From Torymus aiolomorphi (taxonomy: Eukaryota; Arthropoda; Insecta; Hymenoptera; Torymidae), in contig CM070874.1 in the NCBI GenBank assembly GCA_036365515.1, forward strand, positions 207,880,297-207,944,296: a DNA stretch of 64,000 nt, written 5' to 3'. How positions within the stretch are numbered: position 1 is the first letter of the stretch; the number at the start of each line of letters is the position of its first letter. The position numbers and the translations under genes are program-made. Shown here in pieces: positions 42,426-53,319 of the stretch. Below the pieces are notes generated by a model. It was not told the DNA's origin, ran no database searches, and saw nothing but the letters and a program-made list of their open reading frames with translations.

Positions 42426-44221
42426 ATGAGTTATGTTTGTAAATTTTGTTCGGCAATATATTGGAAAGAAGAAAATAATAAATCAATTTGTTGTAGTAAG
42501 GGTAAAATAATTTTGTCTCCGCTAAGTATATATAATAAAACACTAAAGAATCTATTATTATATGATAATAATTTTCGAACTTTAGTCAGATATTATAATA
42601 ACTTATTTTGTTTTGCTACATTTAGTGCAAACGTAAAATACGAAAAGAAAAAAGCTATTTATAATTTAAAAATTCAAAGACAAGTTTGTTATATAACACC
42701 AAATACTTTATTACCAAAAAAAAATGCAGAACCTTCGTGTGGTCAATTATATATATATATATATATATGATGTAAATACTGCAATTGAAATGAAAATAAA
42801 GAGTCTTAAAGATTTAACTCAAAAACATTTAAAATTATTGACTGAAGTTTTAAACAGTAATCCTTATGCTAAACAGTATAAATATTTACACGAAATAACT
42901 AATACAGAGAAACTTTCAGATTATAAATTATATTTTGTTCGTAAGAATAATAATCAAAAACATAATTATACTAAACCATTAACGTCGGAATGTGCAGCTA
43001 TAATTATTTCCAAATCAGGAATTCCTCATAATTATGATCTATGCGTTTATCCGAAAAATAGTTCTAATGAAAAAGAATACACATATTTAAGTAAATTATC
43101 ACATCATGTTGACCCAATGGTATTTCCGTTATTTTTTCCTTCAGGAGATTTAGGCTGGAGTATTGGTTGTACTAAAAAAACCATATGATTCAAAATAAAA
43201 CCTTCTAACAATATTACAGCACTATACTTACAGATTAGCTTACAGACCAAATTCAGAAAATTTCAATCCACATTTATTTGGAAGGAGACTAACACAACAA
43301 TTCTTTTTACATGCCTATATTATGATAGAAAGCAATAGAATGAATTATTTTAGGCAGAAACAAACAAAATTATGTACTGAATATTATCAAGGTTTGAGGG
43401 ATCATGTTATAAATAGTGCATTAAATATATCAGAAAATTTTGAAAAAAAAGAAAGACTAGGAAATACTTTTGTACTACCAGCAACTTATATAGGTATTCC
43501 TAGATATATGCAGCAACATTATCAAGATGCAGTGGCAATAGTAAGAAATATTGATCGACCTGATTTATTTATAACTATGACGTGTAATCCTAAGTGGAAA
43601 GAATTAAAAAATGTATTAACGACATTTCCTATCGGAACTACGCCCAATGATATACCAAATATTACAGTTAGATTATTTTATACAAAATTTAAGTGTTTAC
43701 TTAATGATATAGAAAATCATAAAATTTTTGGAAATGCTTTAGCTTATGTGTATACTATTGAATTTCAGAAAAGAGGATTACCGCATGCACATCTTGTAGT
43801 AACATTAGATCATAAAAATAAATTAATGACACCAGAAGCTATTAATAAACACATATCTGCTGAGATACCTTCTAGTAATGATAAAAAATTACAAAAATTA
43901 GTTATGAAACATATATTACATGGACCACATAGTGAAAATTCTCCGTGTTACGATAAATGTAAAGACGTATGTAAAAAAAATTTTCCTAAACCTTTTCAAT
44001 CGTCAACAACATTTAAAAAAAATGGTTATCCTCAATATAAACGAACAAATAATTCTTCTGATAATTACACATATCGACTTAAAAGAAGTAAAAAATTATT
44101 CCAGTACATAATTCAATGGTAGTTCCTTACAATAAATTTTTATTAGAAAAATATAAATGTCATATTAATGTTGAATATTGTGCTACAATTCAAAGCATCA
44201 AATATATTTTTGATTATATAC
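42426..44221 (+). pseudogene. Helitron Rep/helicase, N-terminal half (zinc finger and HUH Rep)
   Basis: It starts MSYVCKFCSAIYWKEE with a CxxC...CC zinc finger. Reading continues through a shift at the TA microsatellite (about 42751-42768), a shift at an A7 run (about 43174-43180) and a TAA at 43196. The Rep nuclease is at about 43322-44122: PRYMQQHYQDAVAIV, FITMTCNPKW and the HUH motif PHAHLVVTL (about 43781). One more shift occurs near 44120 before CHINVEYC. The gene is cut at 44221 by the gypsy element and continues at 54399. Rep nicks and joins strands in rolling-circle transposition. Dead copy. Confidence 0.9.
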
Positions 44222-45302
44222 TGTAGCGGGATGGCTAGTGGGGGAAAATCCCAACAAGCCACAGGCCAGCGATGCCCTAGAACACGGTGCCGCGGGTGTC
44301 AGACTAAAATGACTTGCCCGGGGATCTGCTCCTGGAATCCCGAAAACAACGCGAAGATCGCACACGAACATCGCTTTCCAACTAATTGGATCGCTGAGTG
44401 AAAAGCGCGCGCTCGAAGAGTAAAGCGCGCGGCGCTATGCTCAGATATGAAAACGACCGGCGGAGTCGTTTTCCCGCGGAGGCGGCGGTATCCGGGAGAA
44501 GGACAGGTTGTAATGAACAACGCGACGAGTAACTAGATATCACAATATATTTACAATCACTAATCTCTACAAGCACAACGCACGTGCTGATTAGAACAAA
44601 GAGTTAGTTCGCGCGCGACCGTTAATATTCAAATGCGCGAACTACACGGCGCACGGCGAAGCTGTTAATTTCGCGCGCGGTGTTAAAGTACGGCGGGCTG
44701 ACACACACCCCCACGTACACGGCACAGAAGGCTTGCACGGGGCGATTTCTGTGCGAGCCTTTACAATGAACCCGCGAGAGGAGAGTAGAAAACTTACGTT
44801 AGGAAGGAGCAGCCGGTGCACTCGACTCTCTCTGTCGCTCCCTGTCGTTCACACAGCAGTTGCGCTCTCTGTCTGTCTCTCTCTCTCGCTCGCTGTATTC
44901 GGTCGGCAGGCGGGCTGGCTGCCGGCTCCTCGCTCGCAGTCTCGTTCTGCTCGTGGCACACGCTACGCGGTATCGCTCTCTCTCTGTCTCTCTTGTGTGC
45001 GCCTCCACTATTTGCGGCGCCTCCACTACACTCGCGGGGTCTCACAAAACGATAGGACGGCGCGGACAAGTAAACTCACGAAGACACGGAGGAGATCCTA
45101 CTTGCGCGACGGCAGACACGAAGATGGCTCCCTTTTCTCGCGGGAACAGGTTAGCAGCTTCGCGACGGATGACGGGCATTTTACGCGTCGCGAGACCGAT
45201 TCGCTACGCGCGGCGCGCCTCGATTCGGCTGCGCAGGAGTTGCGCGCGCGCGCTCACTACCTTCGCGCGGTAGATTAGAATCGCGGCTAGACACGCGTTA
45301 CA
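44222..45302 (-). repeat. 3' LTR of the gypsy element
   Basis: This 1081-bp copy shares with the gag-only LTR the blocks CCTAGAACACGGTGCCG and GCGGAGGCGGCGGTATCCGG. Open frames inside recur in the other LTR and are not genes. Confidence 0.95.
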
Positions 45303-45312
45303 CCCCCCTGCC
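45303..45312 (-). promoter_or_regulatory. Polypurine tract of the gypsy element
   Basis: The minus strand reads GGCAGGGGGG directly before the 3' LTR. Confidence 0.8.
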
Positions 45313-45497
45313 AGACGCTGCTTAGGGGACCGTGAGCAGCTCTGCTAATCATGGCCGTCGTCGTACCTACTAATATGGTAGTAATGATTAGGAAAAGGAG
45401 GTTCGAAAAGGAATATTGAAGAATCGGAGTCACAGGTTTTTCTTTTTAATTTTTATTAAAAAAAAATATAAAAAAAACTTCAGGGCCTCACCCCTCT

Positions 45498-46454
45498 TCA
45501 ACTGGCCCGGGAATACGATCGGCGCCCCTTGTGACGAGCTTGGTTGGGGCAATGTTTAGACTTTTTCACCCCAAGCTCGCCACACATGAAGCACCGGGGG
45601 ATCGCGTTACTGTCGAGCGCATCCCGGGCCGCTCGCTCTTCTTCGAGCGCCCTCCTAAGGCGCTCTTCTTCTTTTTGGAGACGGCGCTGGGCCTCTTCCT
45701 TGACTCGGCGCGCCGTCTCCTTCGCCTTTTCCCTGGCTGGCCTGGCCTCTTCCATGCGCTCCTGCGCACGAGCCAGGCGAGCCTCCTCCGCCTTTTGGAA
45801 GGCTATGCGGCGCAGCCTGGCGGCCCTGGCCTCTGTGGCGGCCGCGAGCTCTTCGCGCCGGCCTTGGGCCATTCCGACCCATTTGCCGGCTTGCCGCTCT
45901 CCGGCCTTACCGTGGCACTGGAGAAAGACCTCCAGTGCGGCCAGGGCAGCGTCCTCCGCAGCGCGCGAGGACTTGCTGAGGCGCCGCGCTTCCTCGAGGA
46001 CCTTCTCCACTGGGACCCAGGCCGCACCGACTTCATCACTCGGTGCCCACTTGGGGGCCTGGGTCGGAGAACTCTCTTTACTTTCTTCGTCGGCCCGAGC
46101 CGCGCCGGCGTTTCCTTCCGGCGCCATCTCTGAGGCTCGGACCGACGCCTCTTGCGAAAGCCGTTCTTCCCGGCTTTCCTGCTGCTCCTTCGGGGGACGA
46201 GGACGCCGAAGCGGACTGGGACCGGCCTCTGCCCAGGCCGGCTCCGAAGGTCCCTTTCTTGGCTTCGGCGCCTCTATCTCCTCGATCATGACGGTGGAGG
46301 GCTCTTCCACTGGCTGGGGTGCCAGTGTCACAGCGTCGATGCCCTCCACGACCTGCTCCAAAAAATCGATGACGGCGGGGTCAGGATTGCACTGGATTAA
46401 TCCAGCGATCACCTTCTTCGCCGTCTCCGCTATTTCGGGAGTCAGGCCTTGCAT
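45498..46454 (-). CDS. Third ORF of the gypsy element: coiled-coil protein with cysteine knuckle (318 aa)
   Basis: This is an intact frame starting MQGLTPEIAETAKKVIAG, downstream of pol where errantiviruses would have env. It is not an envelope: no signal peptide, transmembrane segment or fusion motif. Residues about 60-150 are Pro/Glu/Ser-rich; about 200-290 are an extended Arg/Glu/Ala coiled coil (KAEEARLARAQERMEE). The C-terminus holds CFMCGELGVKKSKHC, a zinc-knuckle-like motif with non-classical spacing, then a basic tail. The Gag of this element has no CCHC knuckle, so this protein may replace that function. Inference only. Confidence 0.7.
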   Translation of the reverse strand: MQGLTPEIAETAKKVIAGLIQCNPDPAVIDFLEQVVEGIDAVTLAPQPVEEPSTVMIEEIEAPKPRKGPSEPAWAEAGPSPLRRPRPPKEQQESREERLSQEASVRASEMAPEGNAGAARADEESKESSPTQAPKWAPSDEVGAAWVPVEKVLEEARRLSKSSRAAEDAALAALEVFLQCHGKAGERQAGKWVGMAQGRREELAAATEARAARLRRIAFQKAEEARLARAQERMEEARPAREKAKETARRVKEEAQRRLQKEEERLRRALEEERAARDALDSNAIPRCFMCGELGVKKSKHCPNQARHKGRRSYSRAS

Positions 46455-46556
46455 GTCCTGAAACAGGTAAATCGATCCCGGGGAGGAGTGAGATTGAGGA
46501 CTGGAAAATTAAGACGAACACAGGTTAGTACGTACGACACAAGTTGGACGGCACAA

Positions 46557-48024
46557 TTATTGCTTTTTATACGCTCGGGGTCTACGAGGACTAATTAGTC
46601 CGGCATCAGCAGGTACGGGCTTCTTCTTCGACCCCTTTGGCCTCCCTGGGCCTCGCTTGGGTTCTGTTGGACTGGCCACACGCCTAGGCTGGCCATCGCT
46701 CGCACGCTTTCCTGGCCTAACTAATAGCGCGGTCTTACGAGGTGGACCGCACCTCTTAGCCGTCGCCCGAGGCTGTACATTCCTCCGGCCAACTCTGTGT
46801 CCCTCTGACGTGTTCCGTTCGGCTGAAGAGTCCCTCGCTGGTAGCGACTGGGCTACTTCTGCTGAGACGTATCTCTTGAGTTGCTGCGCATGGACGGGAC
46901 GTATCATTCGACCATCCTCACCTTGGATCTCATAGGTGTTTTCGCCTAGAATATTCACAATCGTGTAGGGCCCCGCGTACTTCGGGGCTAATTTGGCAGA
47001 AATCCCCTCAGCTGCTGAGGATAGTACCTTATTCTCTCTCCATACACGATCGCCTAGACAGAATTCTGGAGGTCGACGATGAGCGTCATAATATTTGGCT
47101 TGTCTCGCCTGCTCCGCTTGCGCGTCGGCCGCCGCCCGAACGTGCAATTCGCGGAGCTTGTCCATACGTACCACCCAATTGTTTATCGCCTCTCGCTGCC
47201 CTTGCTCTTCGGCTAACCTGTCTTCCTCCCGCCTTAGTGTCTTCGGTGGGTCAGGTTGTCGGCCGTTAATGAGCATGGCAGGACTTATCTTTGTGGAGCT
47301 GTGTTCGGCAGTATTGTACGCGAACGCCAGCTCATTCAGTTTCTCATCCCAGGACCGGTGATTTTCCTCTGCGTAAGACATAATCATTGTCTTCACCGTT
47401 CGATTCACATGCTCGACAGGATTGGCCTGAGGGTGATACGGAGGCGTAAACGTGTGATGCACGTTTCTCTCCTTTAAGAATGCCTTTAATGGTGCATTTT
47501 TAAATTCAGTCCCATTGTCTGAGAGAAACACCTCCGGGACTCCGAATCGCAGACATACTCGCTCGTTGAGTCCGTTAATTACCGATTTACCATCTGCCCT
47601 TTTTATCGGAATTACTTCAATCCAGCGTGTGAACAAGTCCTGGAATATGAGAATGTATTCGTGGCCGTGCGTGGTTTTTGGGAGGGGCCCCATAATGTCG
47701 CTGGCCACGATTTGCCATGGACGCTCTGTAACTCGGCGTCCCATGAATCCTGTTGGAGCGCGCTGTTCGACTTTGCACTGCTGGCAAATTTGGCACTGGC
47801 TCACGTATCTGGCTACATCACGAGACATGTGTGGCCAATAATACTTCCGCTTTACTCTTTCTAGCGTTTTCTCGCGGCCCAAGTGTCCAGCAGTTGGAAA
47901 GTCATGGCATTCTCTCAGTACTTCGCGTCGCTTTTCGTGAGGGACTGCTAACTTCCATGCATCATCGTCGCCGAGAGACTCGTCTATGACTTCATCTGGT
48001 TCGTACTTGTACAGTCTCCCCCCC
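46557..48024 (-). pseudogene. Integrase region of gypsy pol
   Basis: The zinc HHCC part is HDFPTAGH and CQICQQC; catalytic residues are Asp in IVASDIMGPL, Asp in FLSDNGTEF and Glu in PVEHVNRTVK. A GPY-like module (KYAGPYTIVNILG) and a basic Lys/Arg/Pro tail follow. The frame enters from the RNase H frame by a 1-nt shift in a run of eight G (48018-48025 on the plus strand shown as C). It integrates element DNA at a 4-bp site. The open core begins at 47882 if started by an ATG. Confidence 0.93.
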
Positions 48025-48370
48025 CGCCAGCTTGAACGTGGGGAAGTCTCGCGGCCGCTGTTGAACCTCTTTCACAATTTCGAGGTACCATTGGTCGTTT
48101 GTATCGCGTTCGAGCTCTAACGCGGCGACCGCTGGCTCCTCTTCCTCGAACATCCGCGAAAGGGCATCTGGGACATTGTTCAAAGAGCCCTGTCGGTGTT
48201 CGACTGTGAAACTGTGGTTTTGTAGTTCCAAAGCCCATCTTGCTAACCTGCCTGATGGGTTTCGGAGATCACGGAGCCACTTCAAGCTGCTATGATCCGT
48301 GATGACCTTGAAGTCATAGGCCTCTATATACGGACGGAACTTTTTGATTGCCCAGAGAATTGCTAGACAC
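47992..48370 (-). pseudogene. RNase H region of gypsy pol
   Basis: It reads ECLAILWAIKKF, then ITDHSSLKWL and EHRQGSLNNVPDALSR, typical of gypsy RNase H. A 1-nt shift at about 48372 separates it from reverse transcriptase, and the G8 run near 48020 separates it from integrase. Confidence 0.9.
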
Positions 48371-49343
48371 TCTCGTTCGTCACGCTATAATTCTTCTCGG
48401 CCGCGCTCAGAGTTCGACTAGCGAACTCTAGGACTCTTTCGTCGCCGTCTATTATCTGGTATAGCACCGCTCCAAGTCCTGTATCGCTCGCATCAGTTTG
48501 CACCACGAACTGTGCGTTAGATACCGGTCTGTGGAGAATCTGTGCAGAAGCAACTAGCGCTTTTAGCTTTTGGAAGGCCTCTTCTTGTGCCGTTGACCAC
48601 TCGTATTTCCGATCCTTTTTCGTTAGTTCGGTCAGTGGTTCAGCAATTGTGGCGAAGTTTGATAAAAACTTTCTATACCACGAGGCCATTCCTAGGAAGC
48701 GTCTCAGCTGACGGAGGTTTTTCGGCACCGGATATTCCATAATGGGCTTTATTTTCTCGGGGTCTGGTTTAAAACCATCCCTATTTACTATGACCCCGAG
48801 ATATTGGACCTCATCGCGACAGAAGACACTCTTCTCGCGATTTATTGTGAGGCCCGCGTCCTTTATCCTATCTAGAACTCTTTTTAGAACCTCTTTATGC
48901 TCCTCAAATGCTTCTGTGACTACTATTATGTCATCGAGATACGAGTAAGCAAAAGGTTCGAGTTCGGGGCCGATGACTTTGTCAATCAGCCTCTGGAAGG
49001 ACGCTCCGGCATACGAAAGACCGTAGGGCATTCTTGTAAATTGAAATAACCCTTTGCCTGGCACGGTGAAGGCCGTAGTCTCTTTGGACTCCGGATTTAG
49101 TGGTATTTGGTGGTACGCACTACTTAAATCCAACGTGGATATGTATCGCGCTTTCTGCAGTTTGCGTAAGATACTCTCCATGTATGGTAATGGATATGCG
49201 TCTGGCCTTGACGCTGCGTTCACTTTTCTGAAGTCCACACAGAAACGGAACTTCCCGTTGGACTTGCGTACCATTACCACGGGGCTTGACCAGCCGCTTG
49301 TCGAAGGTTCTATTATACCCGCGAGTAGCATTTCCACCACCTG
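48363..49343 (-). pseudogene. Reverse transcriptase of gypsy pol
   Basis: The region runs from MVEMLLAGIIEPSTSGWSSP to the end of the thumb. The catalytic box is YSYLDDIIV, and FRFCVDFRKVN and LDLSSAYHQIPL are the classical preceding motifs. An in-frame TAG (49344-49346) separates it from protease in the same frame. The frame ends at a 1-nt shift at about 48372. It copies element RNA into DNA inside virus-like particles. Confidence 0.95.
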
Positions 49344-50087
49344 CTAGTGCATCTCTTCCTCGAGTTTTCGAGATACTGGGTAGTACTTCTGTTTTATGGG
49401 TCTTGTGGAGCCGACGTCTACTGCATGCTCAACCCACGAAGTACACCCTAATGGTGCCAGGCCGTTTCCCATCAGCTCAGCTACTAAAGCTTCCGCTTCT
49501 TTGCGCTGCTCTTCTGTTGGGCCCGCCAACCCTATAGCTGATACGGACATGGTATTATTGGCGGTTATGGAGGCTACTTCTAACTTTACGCTTGCATCAT
49601 CATCTTTGAGATGCAGCGTATTGTCAGTGGGGTCTAAGACGGCGCTAAACTTCTTAATGAAGTTCACCCCCAAGTAGCACTCCGTATCTAGATCTGGCAT
49701 TATTGCGACGCGCACTTCTTTGCACACGCCTGCCACGACCATGGGTAGATATACATAGCCAACCACTGCTATGCTCTGCCCATTAGCTACCCGTGCCGTT
49801 AGGCCGCTGGCCGGGATTAATTCTTTTCCACAGGCTGTAGCGAACTGTAAGCCGATGGAATTCATCCCAGTCCATGAAGCTCCAGTATCGAAGAGTGCCC
49901 GTAGCCTGTAGCCGGCTACACCTACTTGAAACCACCATCGCGAGCATGTTTCCTGGTTAGCTTCGTTCTGCTGAGTCGCGGGCACTTCTTCGCTCTCTCC
50001 TTCAGGCAATTGGACCGAGTTACCCTCGGTCGCTGATGTGAGAGCTGGGGGCGGGCGTGTGGCCGTGTTTACCTGCCCCCTTGGCCG
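49344..50087 (-). CDS. Aspartic protease and N-terminus of gypsy pol
   Basis: The frame is -1 relative to gag and is open from the slippery site at 50087-50093 down to the TAG at 49344. The active-site triad is in LFDTGASWTG. YLGVNFIKKF and the following sheet fit retropepsins, and the tail (RPIKQKYYPVSRKLEEEM) leads into reverse transcriptase. The protease would cleave Gag-Pol. No ATG start is needed because translation should enter by frameshifting. Confidence 0.9.
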   Translation of the reverse strand, partial: RPRGQVNTATRPPPALTSATEGNSVQLPEGESEEVPATQQNEANQETCSRWWFQVGVAGYRLRALFDTGASWTGMNSIGLQFATACGKELIPASGLTARVANGQSIAVVGYVYLPMVVAGVCKEVRVAIMPDLDTECYLGVNFIKKFSAVLDPTDNTLHLKDDDASVKLEVASITANNTMSVSAIGLAGPTEEQRKEAEALVAELMGNGLAPLGCTSWVEHAVDVGSTRPIKQKYYPVSRKLEEEMH

Positions 50088-52465
50088 TTTCCCTGCTGGT
50101 TTCCGGCAGCATTGGGGTTGCGGTCGCTTCCCCTTCGCTCGTTGCCGTAACCCCTTCGGTACTCTGGCCTTTGTGGAGGTCCATTACTCCTTGGACTTGG
50201 CGGCCTAGCCTGGTGGGTCGAGCTACTACCCCCACTAGGCTGATTATTACTTTGCCCGCCTTCCCGCTGCCTGTTCTCCCAATTATTCTTTTTCTTGGGC
50301 TTCTTGAACGACTGTGGGTTTGGCGTTTGCCCACTATTTCCGTCGGTGCCTTTCTTTGTCAAGCTTGACAAACACTCGGCCATCACCCGACGGAACATAG
50401 CCTCGAGGCTTTCTCGAGGCTCCTGCTGTTGGTGCCCCATCGCCGTCACTCCTGGATTCTGCTTTTTCCGCTGATCCGTAGTTGGCTCTGTAGGTACGTA
50501 GGCAAACTCTGGCAAGTAAGTGCGCTCTGGCGGTGGTGGCGAGTGATACACCTTATCAGCCGCGAGCGCTAATTCGGCCTCCCGGGCTAAATCCAGGAGC
50601 CCTCGGTAATCCGTAATTTGATTACGCATCACCATTTTTTGCAGTTCTGGCCGCATGTTCCGGTGCAACATGTCCAATTGTTGGGGCATGCTAGGCACCG
50701 GAACTAACTTGAGAATCAAGGCTTGCAGATTCACTACGTAATCCCTCGTGATTTCGTTTCTGCCTTGAGTCCTCGCGTTTATCTCCGCTAGGATTCGCTG
50801 TTGATGGCCCCTGTCACCGCCATACATGTGTATTATGGCCTCTTGGAAGTCTTGCCAAGATCGCCACGTATGACGGTTACTCCTATACCAGGTGGCCGCT
50901 ACTCCACTCAGGAGCTCTGACAATGACGAGAGTACTTCGTCGTACGTCAGATTTGCTAGAGCTCGACATTCCTCTACTCTCGTCAGGAATAACTCGACCC
51001 TCTGCTCCTTCAAGGACCCAGAGAACTTGATGTGCCATTTCCTTACAATTTGGCCAACATCACGGTTCGTCTGTTGAGGCACGTACGTCTGCCTCGTAGA
51101 CTGGTCCAGTGTAGCGCTCACCCCCGCCTGACGCTGTGTAGGATTTCTTCCGCTATTCCTCCTAGCGTCCCTTGGCGATTCAGTATTGGGACTGCTGCTG
51201 TCAAAATTCACATATGTGAACGTGTCCTGAAAGTTCACATGTGGTGATCCTCGTCCCCTGCCCGCACTCGGTAGTTGGACTCCCTCCAAGCGCGTGCTTG
51301 AGGGGTGGTGTCGGGCTTCTTGGAGTATTCGCACACTCTCTTTGAGCTCTTCCACCTCTTTGACGAGTCTATGGATCACCGACAGCAGCTGTTCTGAGAC
51401 TACGTTGTCTCCCACAGCAATCCCTGCGGTACGCTGTTCCCCCGCACTTGGCCACTCAAAACTCTGTGGCTGCGGTGGACTTCGCGTTTGCTGCCAGAAC
51501 GCGTGCTGCCCATTTCGTGCCGACAACGACTCTTGTTCTTGACTCCGCCGAAATTGTCGTTGCCTGCGCTGCTCTTCTAGCAACGCCTGCTGTCGCTGCT
51601 GCTCTTGATGCTTTAGCTGTTGCTGCCGCTGCTGCTCCTGCTGTTGTTGCTGTTGCTGCCGTCGCTGCTGCTCCATCTGCTGCTGTTGCTGCATTTGTTG
51701 CTGCTGCATTTGCTGCTGCTGCATTTGCTGCTGCTGCATTTGCTGCTGTTGCAGTTGCTGCTGCTGCATTTGCTGCTGCTGCATTTGCTGCTGCTGCAGT
51801 TGTTGCTGTTGAAGCTGTTGCTGTTGGAGCTGTTGCTGTTGGTGCTGTCCTTCGGCTTCGGCTGGAGATGTCCCGGTGGGTGCTGCAGAGCTCAATATCT
51901 CTGTCCCGGAACCCTCCTGGCCGTTTGCCTCATCCGCTGGCTCCACTACTGCATTATGTGCTTGTTGTGGAGCGTTCATCCTCCGAGACTCCGAGAGTTT
52001 TTGCATCACTATCGGGTCATCAAGAAGCGTAATGAACGGGTGCGGTTGGTCTGGATCAGTATTGGGATCCACAATAGTCGACCAAGACTTGTTCATCAAC
52101 GTTAAGTCGATGAACGCCCTTCGGGACTGCTCGCGTTTAGCAAACGCTTGCTTCTCCGATAGCTCCGGCTCTGGCACGAAATCGGCGGCACTGTAATCGC
52201 CCATAAGCCACTTTATCGCTGTCAGCATATTCACTGATTGTAGATCTGACTGCTGCAGACCAAGGGCTTGCATGGCCTCGATAATTTCCTCTTCGGGCTG
52301 TGTATACGCCCAATTGAGTATCGCAGATTCCGCAAACTGCGATGATCGGGCCATGGTGTCAATTGGCTGTGCGCTTCCCCACGAACTTATTTTACTAGCG
52401 CGAGTAGTATCCGGATTGATGGCAGAGAGAGTTTGCCTTTTCAACCCATGAGCTAGCTTTTTCAA
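50069..52465 (-). CDS. Gag of the gypsy element (798 aa)
   Basis: This is an open frame starting MKKLAHGLKRQTLSAINP; an internal start MARSSQFAESAILNW is 37 codons later. The N-terminal domain has AIKWLMGDYSAADF, similar to the Gag of the gag-only element. A long glutamine tract with QQQMQQQ repeats occupies about residues 210-300. The capsid region (about 470-660, KWHIKFSGSLKEQRVELF, LSGVAATWYRS, RNMRPELQKMV) is of the Ty3/gypsy-Arc type. The tail is Gly/Arg/Gln-rich with no cysteine, so there is no zinc knuckle. It builds the particle and binds RNA. Confidence 0.92.
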   Translation of the reverse strand: MKKLAHGLKRQTLSAINPDTTRASKISSWGSAQPIDTMARSSQFAESAILNWAYTQPEEEIIEAMQALGLQQSDLQSVNMLTAIKWLMGDYSAADFVPEPELSEKQAFAKREQSRRAFIDLTLMNKSWSTIVDPNTDPDQPHPFITLLDDPIVMQKLSESRRMNAPQQAHNAVVEPADEANGQEGSGTEILSSAAPTGTSPAEAEGQHQQQQLQQQQLQQQQLQQQQMQQQQMQQQQLQQQQMQQQQMQQQQMQQQQMQQQQQMEQQRRQQQQQQQEQQRQQQLKHQEQQRQQALLEEQRRQRQFRRSQEQESLSARNGQHAFWQQTRSPPQPQSFEWPSAGEQRTAGIAVGDNVVSEQLLSVIHRLVKEVEELKESVRILQEARHHPSSTRLEGVQLPSAGRGRGSPHVNFQDTFTYVNFDSSSPNTESPRDARRNSGRNPTQRQAGVSATLDQSTRQTYVPQQTNRDVGQIVRKWHIKFSGSLKEQRVELFLTRVEECRALANLTYDEVLSSLSELLSGVAATWYRSNRHTWRSWQDFQEAIIHMYGGDRGHQQRILAEINARTQGRNEITRDYVVNLQALILKLVPVPSMPQQLDMLHRNMRPELQKMVMRNQITDYRGLLDLAREAELALAADKVYHSPPPPERTYLPEFAYVPTEPTTDQRKKQNPGVTAMGHQQQEPRESLEAMFRRVMAECLSSLTKKGTDGNSGQTPNPQSFKKPKKKNNWENRQREGGQSNNQPSGGSSSTHQARPPSPRSNGPPQRPEYRRGYGNERRGSDRNPNAAGNQQGNGQGGR
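50087..50093 (-). promoter_or_regulatory. -1 ribosomal frameshift heptamer GGGAAAC
   Basis: On the minus strand the gag codons read CAG GGA AAC GGC, so the heptamer is G GGA AAC in the standard X XXY YYZ phase. It lies five codons before the gag stop (TAA, 50071-50069). A -1 shift here enters the pol frame, which is open at this point. Confidence 0.85.
51620..51850 (-). repeat. CAG/CTG-rich polyglutamine tract in gag
   Basis: Interrupted CAG repeats (CTG on the plus strand) code for Gln with regular Met. Poly-Ala and poly-Leu frames on the other strand are shadows of it. Confidence 0.93.
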
Positions 52466-53298
52466 TGCGAACCCGGGTTACTTTCTAAGAGCTACGGCGG
52501 TTGCTCTTAACCTCGATAATGCAAGAGGATTTCCCGTATGCAGCTCTAAAAAAAAATAAAAGCTATTTCTGTAAATAATTACGATTTGTAATTAATTACG
52601 CTCCACTACTCGCACTTGTAATTTTAAAATAAATATATGTGAAAAAAAAATATATATATATATGTGTCAAAACGGACAATATCACCAAAAACACAAAAAA
52701 ATAAATACAATTTTCACCTAAAAAAATAAAAACAATTTTTAAGTTCGAGGGGATTTTTGCGCTCGAGTTTTTACTCGGGCGCACAGTCACCTTTTTGTTC
52801 CGAGAGTGCTTGCCGACTTTCTCACGATTTTCTTCTAACTGCACGATAAAAGAAAAAAAATTTTATTTTTCGCCCAAAAAAAAAATAATTCGTATCGGAA
52901 ATACGAGAGGACGAGAAGAAAAAAAAATTTTCGAGACGAGAAAAAAAATTAATTAAAAAAATTAATTATCGCTAAAAAAAAAATTTTGTCGTTAAAAAAT
53001 TAATTGTTATTAAAAAAAAACTTTAATTGTTAACAATAATTTCTCAACGCGCCAAAAATTCCGCGATCAATATCTCTCCTCGTCGGCATACTAGGTCGAG
53101 GGTTATTGGCTATCGCACGCCTAACCTCTCGACCGCACTCTCGCAACAGCACGGCTGTGTCACGCACACGCACACACGCGCCTACGAGCTGCGGCACGAA
53201 GAGCCTTTGTGTGCAGCTTACGCTCAGCTACGCTGCTGAGCTTCTTCGCGCCAAGCTTCGCCGCGGAACACGTATGTGCCGCAGGTCCTTCTCCACCC
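52466..53298 (-). other. 5' leader of the gypsy element
   Basis: Lies between primer site and gag. It has many A-runs (T-runs in element orientation) at about 52850-53030 and a GC-rich part near the primer site. No coding region was seen. Confidence 0.5.
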
Positions 53299-53317
53299 CC
53301 AAAACGTTGTGGCGCCA
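53299..53317 (-). promoter_or_regulatory. Primer-binding site of the gypsy element
   Basis: The minus strand reads TGGCGCCACAACGTTTTGG two nucleotides after the 5' LTR. It is nearly the site of the gag-only element (TGGCGCC, then AACGT and TTGG). The tRNA is not assigned. Confidence 0.75.
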
Positions 53318-53319
53318 GT

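Noticed and set aside
44733..45278. Ser/Arg-rich frames of up to 181 aa
   Set aside because: They lie in the gypsy LTR and repeat at 53833-54374; CT-rich composition explains them.
45531..46461. Plus-strand frames of 200 and 305 aa
   Set aside because: They are antisense shadows of the minus-strand third ORF of the gypsy element, caused by its GC-rich codons.
51448..52196. Plus-strand poly-Ala and poly-Leu proteins
   Set aside because: They are reverse-strand shadows of the Gag polyglutamine tract.
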